From the NCBI GenBank assembly GCA_023421675.1, contig JAEZTC010000004.1, forward strand, positions 1 to 64,000: 64,000 bases of DNA, written 5' to 3'. Shown here one piece after another: positions 34,598 to 43,004 of the stretch. Under the pieces are notes generated by a model. That model did no database searches. It was not told the origin of the DNA and worked only from the letters and a program-made list of their open reading frames with translations. The DNA is from Bacillota bacterium (lineage in GTDB: Bacteria; Bacillota; Clostridia; Acetivibrionales; JANLFN01). How positions within the stretch are numbered: position 1 is the stretch's first letter; each line of letters begins with the position of its first letter. Both the position numbers and the translations under genes were made by a program.

Positions 34598-35680
34598 TTA
34601 ATCCTCGTCATCCATATTGCTGTTGCCAAGCTTTTGGCTCTGGTCTGTGGTAATAAGCGCATCAATAATTTCTTCGATATCTCCGTCAAGAAGTTCTTCT
34701 ATTTTATATAAGGTAAGATTTATTCTATGATCGGTAACCCTTCCTTGAGGGTAATTGTAAGTTCTTATTCTTTCACTTCTGTCACCGGTACCAACCTGGC
34801 TTTTTCTTTCCATTGCTACTTCAGAGTTCTGCTGCTCCTGTGCAAGGTTATACAGCCTTGAGCGAAGAACCTTCATTGCTTTATCCTTGTTTTTATACTG
34901 TGACCTTTCATCCTGACATGTAACAACTAATCCGCTAGGTATATGAGTTATTCTTATTGCGGATTCTGTTTTATTGATATGCTGTCCGCCTGCACCACCT
35001 GCACGGTAGGTATCTATTTGAAGATCACTCGGATTTATGTCTACATCCACTTCCTCAACCTCAGGCAGCACAGCTACTGTAACCGTTGAGGTATGAATCC
35101 TGCCGCTTGCCTCTGTAGCCGGAACACGCTGAACCCTGTGAACCCCGCTCTCAAATTTAAGCCTGCTGAATGCACCTCTGCCTTCAATAGAGAAAATTAC
35201 TTCTTTGAAGCCGCCAAGCTCTGTAGGGTTTGAATCCATTATTTCTGTTCTCCAGCCTTTTCGCTCGGCATATCTTGTATACATTCTGAAAAGTACGCCT
35301 GCAAACAGTGCAGATTCTTCACCGCCGGCACCGCCTCGTATTTCAACTATAATATTCTTATCATCATTAGGGTCTTTTGGTACAAGAAGTATTTTCAGCT
35401 CTTTTTTAATCACTTCTATTTTTTCAAGTGCTTCCTTAAGCTCTTCCTCCACCATGTCCCGGAAATCCTTGTCCAGCTTGTCTTCAAGCATTTCCTTTGC
35501 ATCATCTATTTCCTTATTTACATTTTTATATTCACGATATTTCTGTACAATCTCATCAAGTTCAGAATGTTCCTTCATTAAAGCCCTGTATTCATCCTGA
35601 TTGGCAATAACCTGTGGATCGCTCAGTTTATGATTGATTTCTTCATATCTATTTTCTGCAGCCTGCAGCTTGTCGTACAT
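34598..35680 (-). CDS. prfA: Peptide chain release factor 1
   Basis: The 360-residue protein has the RF1 stop-codon-reading tripeptide Pro-Ala-Thr in VPATEASGRIHTS and the universal Gly-Gly-Gln in GAGGQHINKTESAIR. It releases peptides at UAA and UAG. I chose the ATG at 35680 (MYDKLQ) behind GAGGTGG. The methyltransferase gene prmC, which commonly follows prfA, is not here. Confidence 0.97.
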   Translation of the reverse strand: MYDKLQAAENRYEEINHKLSDPQVIANQDEYRALMKEHSELDEIVQKYREYKNVNKEIDDAKEMLEDKLDKDFRDMVEEELKEALEKIEVIKKELKILLVPKDPNDDKNIIVEIRGGAGGEESALFAGVLFRMYTRYAERKGWRTEIMDSNPTELGGFKEVIFSIEGRGAFSRLKFESGVHRVQRVPATEASGRIHTSTVTVAVLPEVEEVDVDINPSDLQIDTYRAGGAGGQHINKTESAIRITHIPSGLVVTCQDERSQYKNKDKAMKVLRSRLYNLAQEQQNSEVAMERKSQVGTGDRSERIRTYNYPQGRVTDHRINLTLYKIEELLDGDIEEIIDALITTDQSQKLGNSNMDDED

Positions 35681-35772
35681 CTTCCACCTCATAAAATTAA
35701 AGTATGTTGCAGTGAAATATTATACCACATCCATAGGCTTTAATCCACTTAAATGTCACATAGGACAAGCAA

Positions 35773-35809
35773 GAAAAATGCACTCCGCAGTAATGTTTAA
35801 CGAAGTGCA
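35773..35809 (-). terminator. Intrinsic terminator after the lipoprotein gene
   Basis: Arms TGCACTTCG and CGGAGTGCA (35779-35787 and 35801-35809) pair with one G-U, followed on the minus strand by TTTTTCTTG. It begins 11 bases after the stop of the gene at 35821. Confidence 0.8.
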
Positions 35810-35820
35810 CCTAAATACCT

Positions 35821-36936
35821 TTATTTATTAAGTCCTGATATAAGAGATTGGTTATCTTTTTTAACAAAATCAACTTTAATACGAATTTGTTTTTCCTGAT
35901 CCGTTACTACAATCAATTGGGTAGCCTCTTTCATTTGTTCTTTGTCATCGTTACCTTGAGGATATGCAACCGGCCAATTCCCATCAAACATTTTTTGCAC
36001 CAATTCAAGTTCTTTTGCCTTATTTATAAGGCTTTTATCATTTACATACTTCAACGCTGTTTTCTCATCACCCTTACTTATTGAGTATATAAATTCTAAA
36101 AGAGTATTAAAAGCAGTAGGAATAGTTTCTGACTTTTTAAGTATGTATTCATCTCCCTGTCTGGACCATGTTTCCTTGAAATACCTCATGCTCCCTGACT
36201 TAGTTTGGGATAGAATGTTTTCCTTTCCATCAGTATATAAAAGAGAATCGCCTTCCAATGTAAATTCGGAAATACCCTGACCACTAAACTTTATTAAGCC
36301 ATGGTTGTTCTGCCAATCATCCTGTGGTACTCCAGAGTCTGGCGAAGACCAAATCACTCTCCAGTCTTTTCCTTCCAGCCTTAATAATTTATATACGGGA
36401 CATGGCTTTGACTGTCCTCCGTTGCCGTATCCAAGGCCATCAAATATAGCTCCTATTTCTATCGAACCGTTATCTGCCTTAGATATCCTTGCCGAAATAA
36501 CTGTCATATTATCAGGGAATGGACTATCTATAACATTTTCTGCTTTAAACACCTTATAATTAAGAGTATCGCCTTCAAACCAGTATAATGCATAACCATC
36601 TGAAGAGTTATTATAAATAGAATAGTTTAATAGAATTATATCAGAAAGTGAGCTATCAGCTTTATCCGCAGCTGCAGAGCTTATCCAAAACCCTGTTTCG
36701 GAACTACCCATTGCAGCCCATTTATTTAATGAGTTTGATATTTCATCAGCATTTTTGCTGTTTAATCTAATAATGAAATTAAATATTTTCTGAGGAATGT
36801 CCAGAACATCAACCCGGGTATTTATTTGGTTTACAAGGGATCCTGCTGTTTGAGCTTTAACATCAGCCCTATTGCTGGAACAGCTTGTACTAATTAATGT
36901 GAATATAGCTATTAAAAACACCAAAAATAACTTCAT
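35821..36936 (-). CDS. Lipoprotein of unknown function
   Basis: The 371-residue protein has a signal peptide with a hydrophobic core (3-15) and a lipobox-like Ser-Thr-Ser-Cys ending at Cys19, so it is probably anchored to the outer face of the membrane. The mature part is beta-rich with Trp/Tyr-rich stretches (GYALYWFEGDTLNY; EGKDWRVIWSSPDSG) and no motif I recognise. It is a single gene between prfA and the DUF4097 pair, with its own terminator. Function unknown. Confidence 0.7.
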   Translation of the reverse strand: MKLFLVFLIAIFTLISTSCSSNRADVKAQTAGSLVNQINTRVDVLDIPQKIFNFIIRLNSKNADEISNSLNKWAAMGSSETGFWISSAAADKADSSLSDIILLNYSIYNNSSDGYALYWFEGDTLNYKVFKAENVIDSPFPDNMTVISARISKADNGSIEIGAIFDGLGYGNGGQSKPCPVYKLLRLEGKDWRVIWSSPDSGVPQDDWQNNHGLIKFSGQGISEFTLEGDSLLYTDGKENILSQTKSGSMRYFKETWSRQGDEYILKKSETIPTAFNTLLEFIYSISKGDEKTALKYVNDKSLINKAKELELVQKMFDGNWPVAYPQGNDDKEQMKEATQLIVVTDQEKQIRIKVDFVKKDNQSLISGLNK

Positions 36937-37053
36937 TTAATACCCCCCAACATTCAATTCAGTATCCATCCTTATATTTCCAATACAATCATATCATTTT
37001 TAATTGTTATATCAAGCGATTCGAAAAATTATTTAACTTGGAATACAATAGTA

Positions 37054-37077
37054 AAGACCGGTGCATAATTGCACCGG
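37054..37077 (-). terminator. Intrinsic terminator after the DUF4097 gene
   Basis: Perfect arms CCGGTGCA (37058-37065) and TGCACCGG (37070-37077) with a four-base loop, followed on the minus strand by TCTTTACTATT. The T-run is imperfect. Confidence 0.7.
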
Positions 37078-37112
37078 CCCAATGGAAGAGGAGTAGCCAA
37101 TCAAAACTACGG

Positions 37113-38351
37113 CTATTTTACAATTTCAATATATCCGTTCTGTGTTTCTGCATTTATATAAACCTTTTCAGGATAGTCCTGGTAGCCCTTGCTTTCTGCC
37201 TCAATAAAACTGTTCCCTGCACCGCCAAGCTTGCTTATGTTCTCATAAACAAGATCAGGAATCAGAAGATTAATTCCGCCGTTTGTTGTTTTACCTCTAA
37301 CCTTGTACCCTTTACTATCCATATCGTTCATATTGACCTTTATTCCGCTGTTTGAAGTCTTAAGCAGCAGATTTATCTCCGAAATACCTTCATAGCTCTG
37401 TGCATTTTCTACCGCTATACGCCCGTTACTTGTTATTGCTTTGAGGGTTTCAGCCTTCATATTCTTTATATCAATAAGAGAATTGCTTGTGTTCACTTCA
37501 ACTTCTTTACTAATAATATAGCTTATCTGAATCTTCCCGTTTTTGGTATTAACCGATACTTTTTCACTGTTAACACCCATCAAATCAATGTGGCTGTTCT
37601 TTGTAATACAGCTGAAGTCCTTTGCCAATGCATCTTCGACATAAATTTTTCCGTTTGAGGTTTCAATTTTTACGTTATTAAACCTTACTGCAGGTAAAAA
37701 TATTTCATGTGAAACGCTCAGATTCATTATCCTGTTTGCAACCTTAAGGGATATGGCACCTTCGTCTTCGCTGAAAGAAACTATACTGTCTGTATCATTC
37801 TGAGGGCATCTTATCCTTGTCCTGATAACCACCTTATCATCCAAGTGTTTTTTTACCATTATATTTCCGTTTACGCCCTCTATGTAGAGGTCTTTACCTT
37901 CTGCTACCTGCGCTTCATAGTTTTTGTCCACTGCATTGTAGCTTCCGAATATATTAAATGAATTGGTATCAACAAAGCTTCCGACGAAATCTACTACCTT
38001 GTCAAATATTCCTGCTGTTGTTGATGCAACATTTTTACCAAATTTTTCAGCCTTGGCACTGAAGTCGTCAACAATTCTGTCGAAATCACTTTGCCCGTTA
38101 CAGTCCTTCTTTTTCCAATCTCGCTTCCACTCGCCCTTCCATTCGTTTTTCCAGTCCCGTTTCCACTGATTGGCTTTGTGACCAAATTCACCGTTTTGAT
38201 TTCCAGACTCATTCTGCTTTTGCTGCCTGGCTGCATTCTCTTCAGCCTGTTTTCCCTCAAGTGCACTAATAAGCTTTGCCGCTTCATCACTCGTAATTTT
38301 ACCTTGCTCAAGCATTTTTAAAATAAACATTTTTTCTTCATTAATTGACAT
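37113..38351 (-). CDS. DUF4097-type beta-helix protein with SHOCT-like N-terminus
   Basis: The 412-residue protein has an N-terminal helical hairpin (about 1-36, Phe-Ile-Leu-Lys-Met-Leu-Glu-Gln-Gly-Lys-Ile-Thr), a polar linker with repeated Trp-Lys units (about 58-85, KRDWKNEWKGEWKRDWKKKD), a short amphipathic region, and a C-terminal repeating beta domain (about 145-412) of Asn-Gly-x-Ile turns (NGKIYVE, NGKIQIS, NGRIAVE, NGGINLL, NGYIEIV), the DUF4097 signature. The start is the ATG at 38351 behind GGAGGTGG. It is cotranscribed with the DUF2089 regulator 34 bases upstream. No signal peptide is seen. Function unknown; possibly an envelope-stress partner. Confidence 0.8.
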   Translation of the reverse strand: MSINEEKMFILKMLEQGKITSDEAAKLISALEGKQAEENAARQQKQNESGNQNGEFGHKANQWKRDWKNEWKGEWKRDWKKKDCNGQSDFDRIVDDFSAKAEKFGKNVASTTAGIFDKVVDFVGSFVDTNSFNIFGSYNAVDKNYEAQVAEGKDLYIEGVNGNIMVKKHLDDKVVIRTRIRCPQNDTDSIVSFSEDEGAISLKVANRIMNLSVSHEIFLPAVRFNNVKIETSNGKIYVEDALAKDFSCITKNSHIDLMGVNSEKVSVNTKNGKIQISYIISKEVEVNTSNSLIDIKNMKAETLKAITSNGRIAVENAQSYEGISEINLLLKTSNSGIKVNMNDMDSKGYKVRGKTTNGGINLLIPDLVYENISKLGGAGNSFIEAESKGYQDYPEKVYINAETQNGYIEIVK

Positions 38352-38385
38352 AACATTACCACCTCCGAATATATATAAATTCAAA

Positions 38386-38754
38386 CTATTCCTTCAACAT
38401 GTTAATTGCTTCATCAACAGATATTTCACCATTGTTGAGCTTATCAAGAATATCCTGACGCTTAACAGTATTTACAGATTCCGGACCATCCTTATAGCCA
38501 AGTGCTCCTGCAACATCCTCAAGTCTGTTTTTTACTGTTGGATATGAAACACCAAGCTCCTTCTCAACTTCTTTTATATTTCCTCTGCATTTTATAAACA
38601 CATCAATAAAGTTCTTTTGTTCAGCTGTAAGCCTGCAAAACTTACATAACTGAAAATGCCCTTCAATATTTGTACCACATACGTCACAGCTAATTCTGGT
38701 TACTTCACTGTCACTTCCGCAAACAGGACATTTTCCAAGCGCTTCTCTTGCCAT
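38386..38754 (-). CDS. DUF2089-family zinc-ribbon HTH regulator
   Basis: The 122-residue protein has two Cys pairs, KCPVCGS (6-12) and SCDVCGTN (about 20-27), plus FCRL (about 40-43), forming a zinc ribbon. A helix-turn-helix (about 50-90, GNIKEVEKELGVSYPTVKNRL) follows, and a C-terminal helical hairpin (about 100-122, LDKLNNGEISVDEAINMLKE) resembles the N-terminus of its partner protein. It is a likely DNA-binding regulator of its own operon. I chose ATG 38754 behind GAGGTGA. Confidence 0.82.
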   Translation of the reverse strand: MAREALGKCPVCGSDSEVTRISCDVCGTNIEGHFQLCKFCRLTAEQKNFIDVFIKCRGNIKEVEKELGVSYPTVKNRLEDVAGALGYKDGPESVNTVKRQDILDKLNNGEISVDEAINMLKE

Positions 38755-38846
38755 TAAAATCACCTCTTAATATTATTGATTTACTATATAGATATTTATA
38801 AATATTTTGAACATATGCTTTAAAAATTATAACTTACTTTAATATT

Positions 38847-38875
38847 ATATTAATATTCACATTTAAAAATGTCAA
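38847..38875 (-). promoter_or_regulatory. Sigma-A promoter of the DUF2089/DUF4097 operon
   Basis: On the minus strand TTGACA (38875-38870) is followed after 17 bases by TAATAT (38852-38847), about 90 bases before the DUF2089 start. Confidence 0.65.
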
Positions 38876-38940
38876 TGACCAAATTAAAATTTTTAATATA
38901 GACATTAATTTAATTAATGTTACATTAAATATATTAAATA

Positions 38941-38978
38941 AAATAAAAAAGATTGCCCCAAATAATCAGGTACAATCT
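38941..38978 (-). terminator. Intrinsic terminator of the chemotaxis/HD-GYP operon
   Basis: On the minus strand AGATTG and CAATCT pair, with two further G-C pairs inside, and are followed by TTTTTTATTTTATTT. It lies about 20 bases after the HD-GYP stop. Confidence 0.75.
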
Positions 38979-38998
38979 AAATATTAAAATTATCTATA

Positions 38999-40036
38999 CT
39001 AGATCATTGCTGCTATTTTTATTTCATTCTCAGCGGACAGATCCAGAAAACAGGAATCGACCCTGACTACAGGATGCACTATGTCATGCGGTGGAACATA
39101 TTCTATTTCTGCAACCTTGCCGTTACTCAGCCTTACATATGCTCCTACATAATAAACTGATATATTTTTTAAAAACATTCGTAATATGAAAGAATCAAAT
39201 TTATCCAGGCATGCAGTACCTAGTTCAAGGAAAGCATCAAATGGAGGCACTCTGCTTTTATATATCCTGTCTGTTGTCATTGCGTCGTAAACATCTGCAA
39301 CGGCAATAATTTTAGAAAACAAATCAATTCTTTCATTTATTATACCAAATGGGTATCCTGACCCATCAATCCTTTCATGATGGAAAAGCACTGCTTTTTT
39401 AACCTTGTCCTTTATCATACCGCACCGTCTGAGAATATCATATCCATATAAGGAATGGTTTTTCATGATTTCATATTCCTCAGAGGTAAGCCTTCCCTTC
39501 TTATTTAATATTTCAGAAGGAATTTTTATCTTACCTATGTCATGCAGCAATCCAGCCTGTATTATTCCTTTCAGGTTGTTTTCATCAAAGCCCAACCACT
39601 TTGCTGCAAGCATTGAATACAAGGCTACATTAATACAGTGCCTGTAAGTATATTCGTCCGATTTTTTTGTATCCTCCAGACATCTTATTATTAAATTTGC
39701 TTTATTACGTTGTGTGTAAACAAAATCAGATATAAATTCAAGGCCCGTTTCATCTAGATTTTCACCTGCAGAAAGCCGCAAAATTATATTCTTTATAGTT
39801 TTTACGCTTGCTTTATATGTTTCTTTGATCTGTTCATATGTTTTATGATCTCCATTTTCATCATCATAATTATAGACCCAAAGCTGATTTACTCCAAACT
39901 CAATAAGTTTGTTTAGCATATAACCATTTACCGCCGTACCCTCAACAGCAAGCAAAATACCCTTATTGCTTACTACTTCATTGGCCAGTATATAATTCGT
40001 TTTTACTTTTTCAATCGGAATCAGTTTTTTATGCAT
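38999..40036 (-). CDS. HD-GYP cyclic-di-GMP phosphodiesterase
   Basis: The 345-residue protein has an N-terminal region (1-120) without a clear fold and a C-terminal HD-GYP domain (about 125-300). The diagnostic residues are present: His134 region RHCINVA, HDIGKIKIP (165-173), NHSLYGYDIL, and HHERIDGSGYP (219-229). The family hydrolyses cyclic di-GMP, which promotes motility. It is the last gene after the che operon, 60 bases past the receptor and behind a GC-rich hairpin, so its expression may be lower than that of the che genes. Confidence 0.92.
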   Translation of the reverse strand: MHKKLIPIEKVKTNYILANEVVSNKGILLAVEGTAVNGYMLNKLIEFGVNQLWVYNYDDENGDHKTYEQIKETYKASVKTIKNIILRLSAGENLDETGLEFISDFVYTQRNKANLIIRCLEDTKKSDEYTYRHCINVALYSMLAAKWLGFDENNLKGIIQAGLLHDIGKIKIPSEILNKKGRLTSEEYEIMKNHSLYGYDILRRCGMIKDKVKKAVLFHHERIDGSGYPFGIINERIDLFSKIIAVADVYDAMTTDRIYKSRVPPFDAFLELGTACLDKFDSFILRMFLKNISVYYVGAYVRLSNGKVAEIEYVPPHDIVHPVVRVDSCFLDLSAENEIKIAAMI

Positions 40037-40069
40037 ATGTCCACCTTAATGTCAAAAAACAATTTGCAA

Positions 40070-40086
40070 AGGGGGCAAAGCCCCCT
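40070..40086 (-). terminator. GC-rich hairpin between the poly-HAMP MCP and HD-GYP genes
   Basis: AGGGGGC (40070-40076) and GCCCCCT (40080-40086) form a very stable stem. On the minus strand it is followed by TTGCAAATTGTTTTTT, an imperfect T-run. It probably works as a partial terminator inside the operon. Confidence 0.6.
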
Positions 40087-40096
40087 CTGTATTCTA

Positions 40097-42472
40097 TTAA
40101 TACTTTCCAAATTCACTGTCTCCCAGAGATATTTTTGCTTTCAACTTTTGGGATGCTGCCGCATAGCCGGCCCCAGACTTTGAATTTATACTCTCCATGG
40201 ATTTGATTACATCCGTCTTTATACCCTCCATGTTACTTGATACAATTGTTTTTAACCTGAATCTTCCGGCCATTTCTTTTAAGAGTTCAGACTGGCTTGA
40301 CAATTCTTCACTTGCTGCAGCACTCTCCTCTGATGTTGCAGAGTTTGTCTGTACAACCTGGGATACCTGCAGTATACCCTGATTAATCTGCGCAATTCCC
40401 GAAGCTTGTTCATTTGATGCCGTTGCAATATCCGCTACAAGGTCTGCCGCTTTGGCAACTCCATCAACTATTTCATTGAGCGCCTTAGCCGTGTCATTTG
40501 CTATCCTGGTTCCACCCTCAGCCTTTTTAATACTGCCTTCAATCATGGTAGTAGTTTCCTTGGCAGCATTAGCTGACCTTGCGGCAAGATTTCTTACCTC
40601 CTCAGCGACTACAGCGAAGCCTTTTCCGTGCTGACCTGCACGAGCCGCCTCTACCGCCGCATTTAAGGCTAGTATGTTTGTCTGGAAGGCAATATCATCT
40701 ATGACTTTTATAATCTTTGAGATATTATTGGATGCATCGTTTATGTCTACCATTGCTTTAAGCATTTCACTCATCTGGCTGTTGCCTTCAACAGCCTTCT
40801 GTTTGGCACTTGTAGCTAATTCATTAGCCTTATTTGCATTTTCAGCATTTAGTCCTGTTTGTGATGCGATTTCTTCTATCGAAGCAGTAAGTTCCTCTAT
40901 TGCAGTTGCCTGCTCTGTAGAACCCTGAGATAATGCCTGAGACGAATCGGAAACCTGCCTTGAACCTGCTGCAACCTGCAATGCAGCATTATTAATTTCA
41001 TTTAATACTTCATTAAATGATTTTATAGTAAAGTTAACTGAATCTTTTATCCTGGCATAATCTCCTTTGTAATCACCTTCCATGCTTACGGTAAGGTTTC
41101 CTGCAGCAAATTCCTGCATTACTTCGGATGCCTCAGTTATTGGTTTTTCAACAGCAACCATCGTTCTATTCATTCCTTCTATAATTTGTTTGTAACCGCC
41201 TTCAAAGCGGTCAGCCTGTCCCCTTACACTTAGATTACCCGATGCGGTTGCATCAGCCAGCATACCAGCTTCTTCTATAAGGTTCTTTATTGCGCTCATC
41301 ATTGCTATGGCCGATGGAATGATCTTATCATTTTCAGACCTCTTCCCTATGCTCTGAAAACTTTCCAACTGGCTGGTATCACCCTTAGCAAGATTAACAA
41401 ATGTGTTTTGGATACTGGTTAATCTTTCACGGACAAGGTTAATAGAGTCTGCAAATTCTTTAAGCATTCCATTATATTGCCCTGTCATTTCTTTAGAGAG
41501 ATCATTCACGGACAATTTCTTAAGAACTTCCATAGCCTCTTTAAGTGGCTTTAATATAGCATCCAGAGTACTATTGGTACCATTGACAACATCATAGTAA
41601 CTACCCTGGAATTTCCCTGCTTCACCTCTTACATCCAATCTTCCGTCTAATGCTGCCTGAGTAAGTATCTTCTGCTCATTTACAAGATTATGTAATACTG
41701 TCACCATTTGCTTAAAGGAAGTCATCAAGCTTCCAACCTCATCTTTGGTATTTACATCTATTTTTACGTCAATATCACCTTCGGCAATCTTGTTTGACAG
41801 GTCTACCAGTTTTTTGACAGGTCTGCTTATAGACATCGAAATATATATACCTAATACAACAGCAATCAATACACCAAAAGCTAAAATTATAATTGCCATA
41901 TTTGTTGATGATGAGGCTGTTTGATTATTGGTATTGGATGCATCCTTGGCCAGTTTTAGCTTTATATCGATAAGATTTTTTAATGCACTGTCCATATCCG
42001 AAGCAGCGGCTTTTCCTTCGCTATACAGAAGCGCAATTCCTTCCTGGTCTTTATTTTCTTCTGCAAGTCTAAGTATTTTTTCTGTAACAGCTATATATTT
42101 GTCTTTTGAATTCTGCAGCTTTTTATATAGTTGCTTCCCTTCCTCAGTCAATAAAGTATTTGAGAAAGTGCTAAGACTTTTATCAAAGGTGCTGCTTTCA
42201 GTTTTAAGCTTATTTTCATATTCCAGTATGTCCGAGTTGTTCTGAGCTAGGACCCCATCTCTTACCAGCGCTCTTATCTCTTCATATGAATTTATTACAG
42301 ATATAAGGTCTCCCATGGGTGCAGTCATGCTCTGGTACATTTTTGTATCCAAATCGCTGACATTATTAATATTGATAATACCAATAACTCCGATTGCACA
42401 TGCAATTAGTGCAACAATAATAAATCCGGCAAGAATTCTTACACTGATTTTTAAATTATTAAACCATTTCAT
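40097..42472 (-). CDS. Methyl-accepting chemotaxis protein with 4HB sensor and HAMP array
   Basis: The 791-residue receptor has TM1 (about 10-31), a four-helix-bundle extracellular domain (about 35-185), TM2 (about 190-213), a standard HAMP (about 214-266), then further HAMP-like modules up to about residue 520, recognisable from repeated Leu-x-Val-Arg-Gly...Phe-x-Gly-x-Tyr units (DGRLDVRGEAGKFQGSYY; GNLSVRGQADRFEGGYK) and KPITEASEVMQEFAAGNL. The kinase-control tip is intact: FQTNILALNAAVEAARAGQ with GKGFAVVAEEVRNLA. The gene follows cheW by 17 bases, so this receptor probably signals to the CheA beside it. Confidence 0.93.
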   Translation of the reverse strand: MKWFNNLKISVRILAGFIIVALIACAIGVIGIININNVSDLDTKMYQSMTAPMGDLISVINSYEEIRALVRDGVLAQNNSDILEYENKLKTESSTFDKSLSTFSNTLLTEEGKQLYKKLQNSKDKYIAVTEKILRLAEENKDQEGIALLYSEGKAAASDMDSALKNLIDIKLKLAKDASNTNNQTASSSTNMAIIILAFGVLIAVVLGIYISMSISRPVKKLVDLSNKIAEGDIDVKIDVNTKDEVGSLMTSFKQMVTVLHNLVNEQKILTQAALDGRLDVRGEAGKFQGSYYDVVNGTNSTLDAILKPLKEAMEVLKKLSVNDLSKEMTGQYNGMLKEFADSINLVRERLTSIQNTFVNLAKGDTSQLESFQSIGKRSENDKIIPSAIAMMSAIKNLIEEAGMLADATASGNLSVRGQADRFEGGYKQIIEGMNRTMVAVEKPITEASEVMQEFAAGNLTVSMEGDYKGDYARIKDSVNFTIKSFNEVLNEINNAALQVAAGSRQVSDSSQALSQGSTEQATAIEELTASIEEIASQTGLNAENANKANELATSAKQKAVEGNSQMSEMLKAMVDINDASNNISKIIKVIDDIAFQTNILALNAAVEAARAGQHGKGFAVVAEEVRNLAARSANAAKETTTMIEGSIKKAEGGTRIANDTAKALNEIVDGVAKAADLVADIATASNEQASGIAQINQGILQVSQVVQTNSATSEESAAASEELSSQSELLKEMAGRFRLKTIVSSNMEGIKTDVIKSMESINSKSGAGYAAASQKLKAKISLGDSEFGKY

Positions 42473-42489
42473 TCAAATTGCCCCCTTAG

Positions 42490-42984
42490 TTAGATATTAT
42501 TCAAAATGTTAACTGCATCTTCCTCGCAAAGCAGCTTCTGACAGTCAAGTATCAGTTTCACATCATCATTGACCTTCCCCATGCACTTTATGTATTTACT
42601 GCTGCCGCTTCCCAAATCAGGCGGAAGAACGATATCCTTTTCAGCAATTGACAATACCTCTGAAACGCTGTCAACTATAAGCCCTATACTGATTTCATCA
42701 AAATCGATAACTATGATACAGGTCCTGTCGTTATATTCCCTCGGTTGCTTGTGAAATCTTAAGCGAACATCCATCACGGGAATGATCTTACCTCTAAGGT
42801 TAATTATCCCTTTTATGTACTCCGGCAGTTCAGGTACTTCAGTAACCGACTGAATTCCAATAATCTCAGTTACATATTTGATTTCAATTCCATAAAACTC
42901 ATTTCCAACTGAAAATGTCAGGTATTTGTCCTTCTGGGTATCCTCTTCCTGTTCCAACGGCTCCCTCAAATCAAGCTCAGTCAC
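42490..42984 (-). CDS. cheW: Chemotaxis coupling protein CheW
   Basis: The 164-residue protein is a single CheW domain (about 20-160) with YGIEIKYVTEIIG, the conserved YIKGIINLRGKIIPVMDVR (about 59-77) and GLIVDSVSEVLSI. It links receptors to CheA. The acidic 18-residue N-terminal extension (Glu/Gln/Asp-rich) is slightly longer than usual. It starts 20 bases after the cheA stop. Confidence 0.95.
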   Translation of the reverse strand: MTELDLREPLEQEEDTQKDKYLTFSVGNEFYGIEIKYVTEIIGIQSVTEVPELPEYIKGIINLRGKIIPVMDVRLRFHKQPREYNDRTCIIVIDFDEISIGLIVDSVSEVLSIAEKDIVLPPDLGSGSSKYIKCMGKVNDDVKLILDCQKLLCEEDAVNILNNI

Positions 42985-43004
42985 AGCTACATCTCCTTTC
43001 GGTT

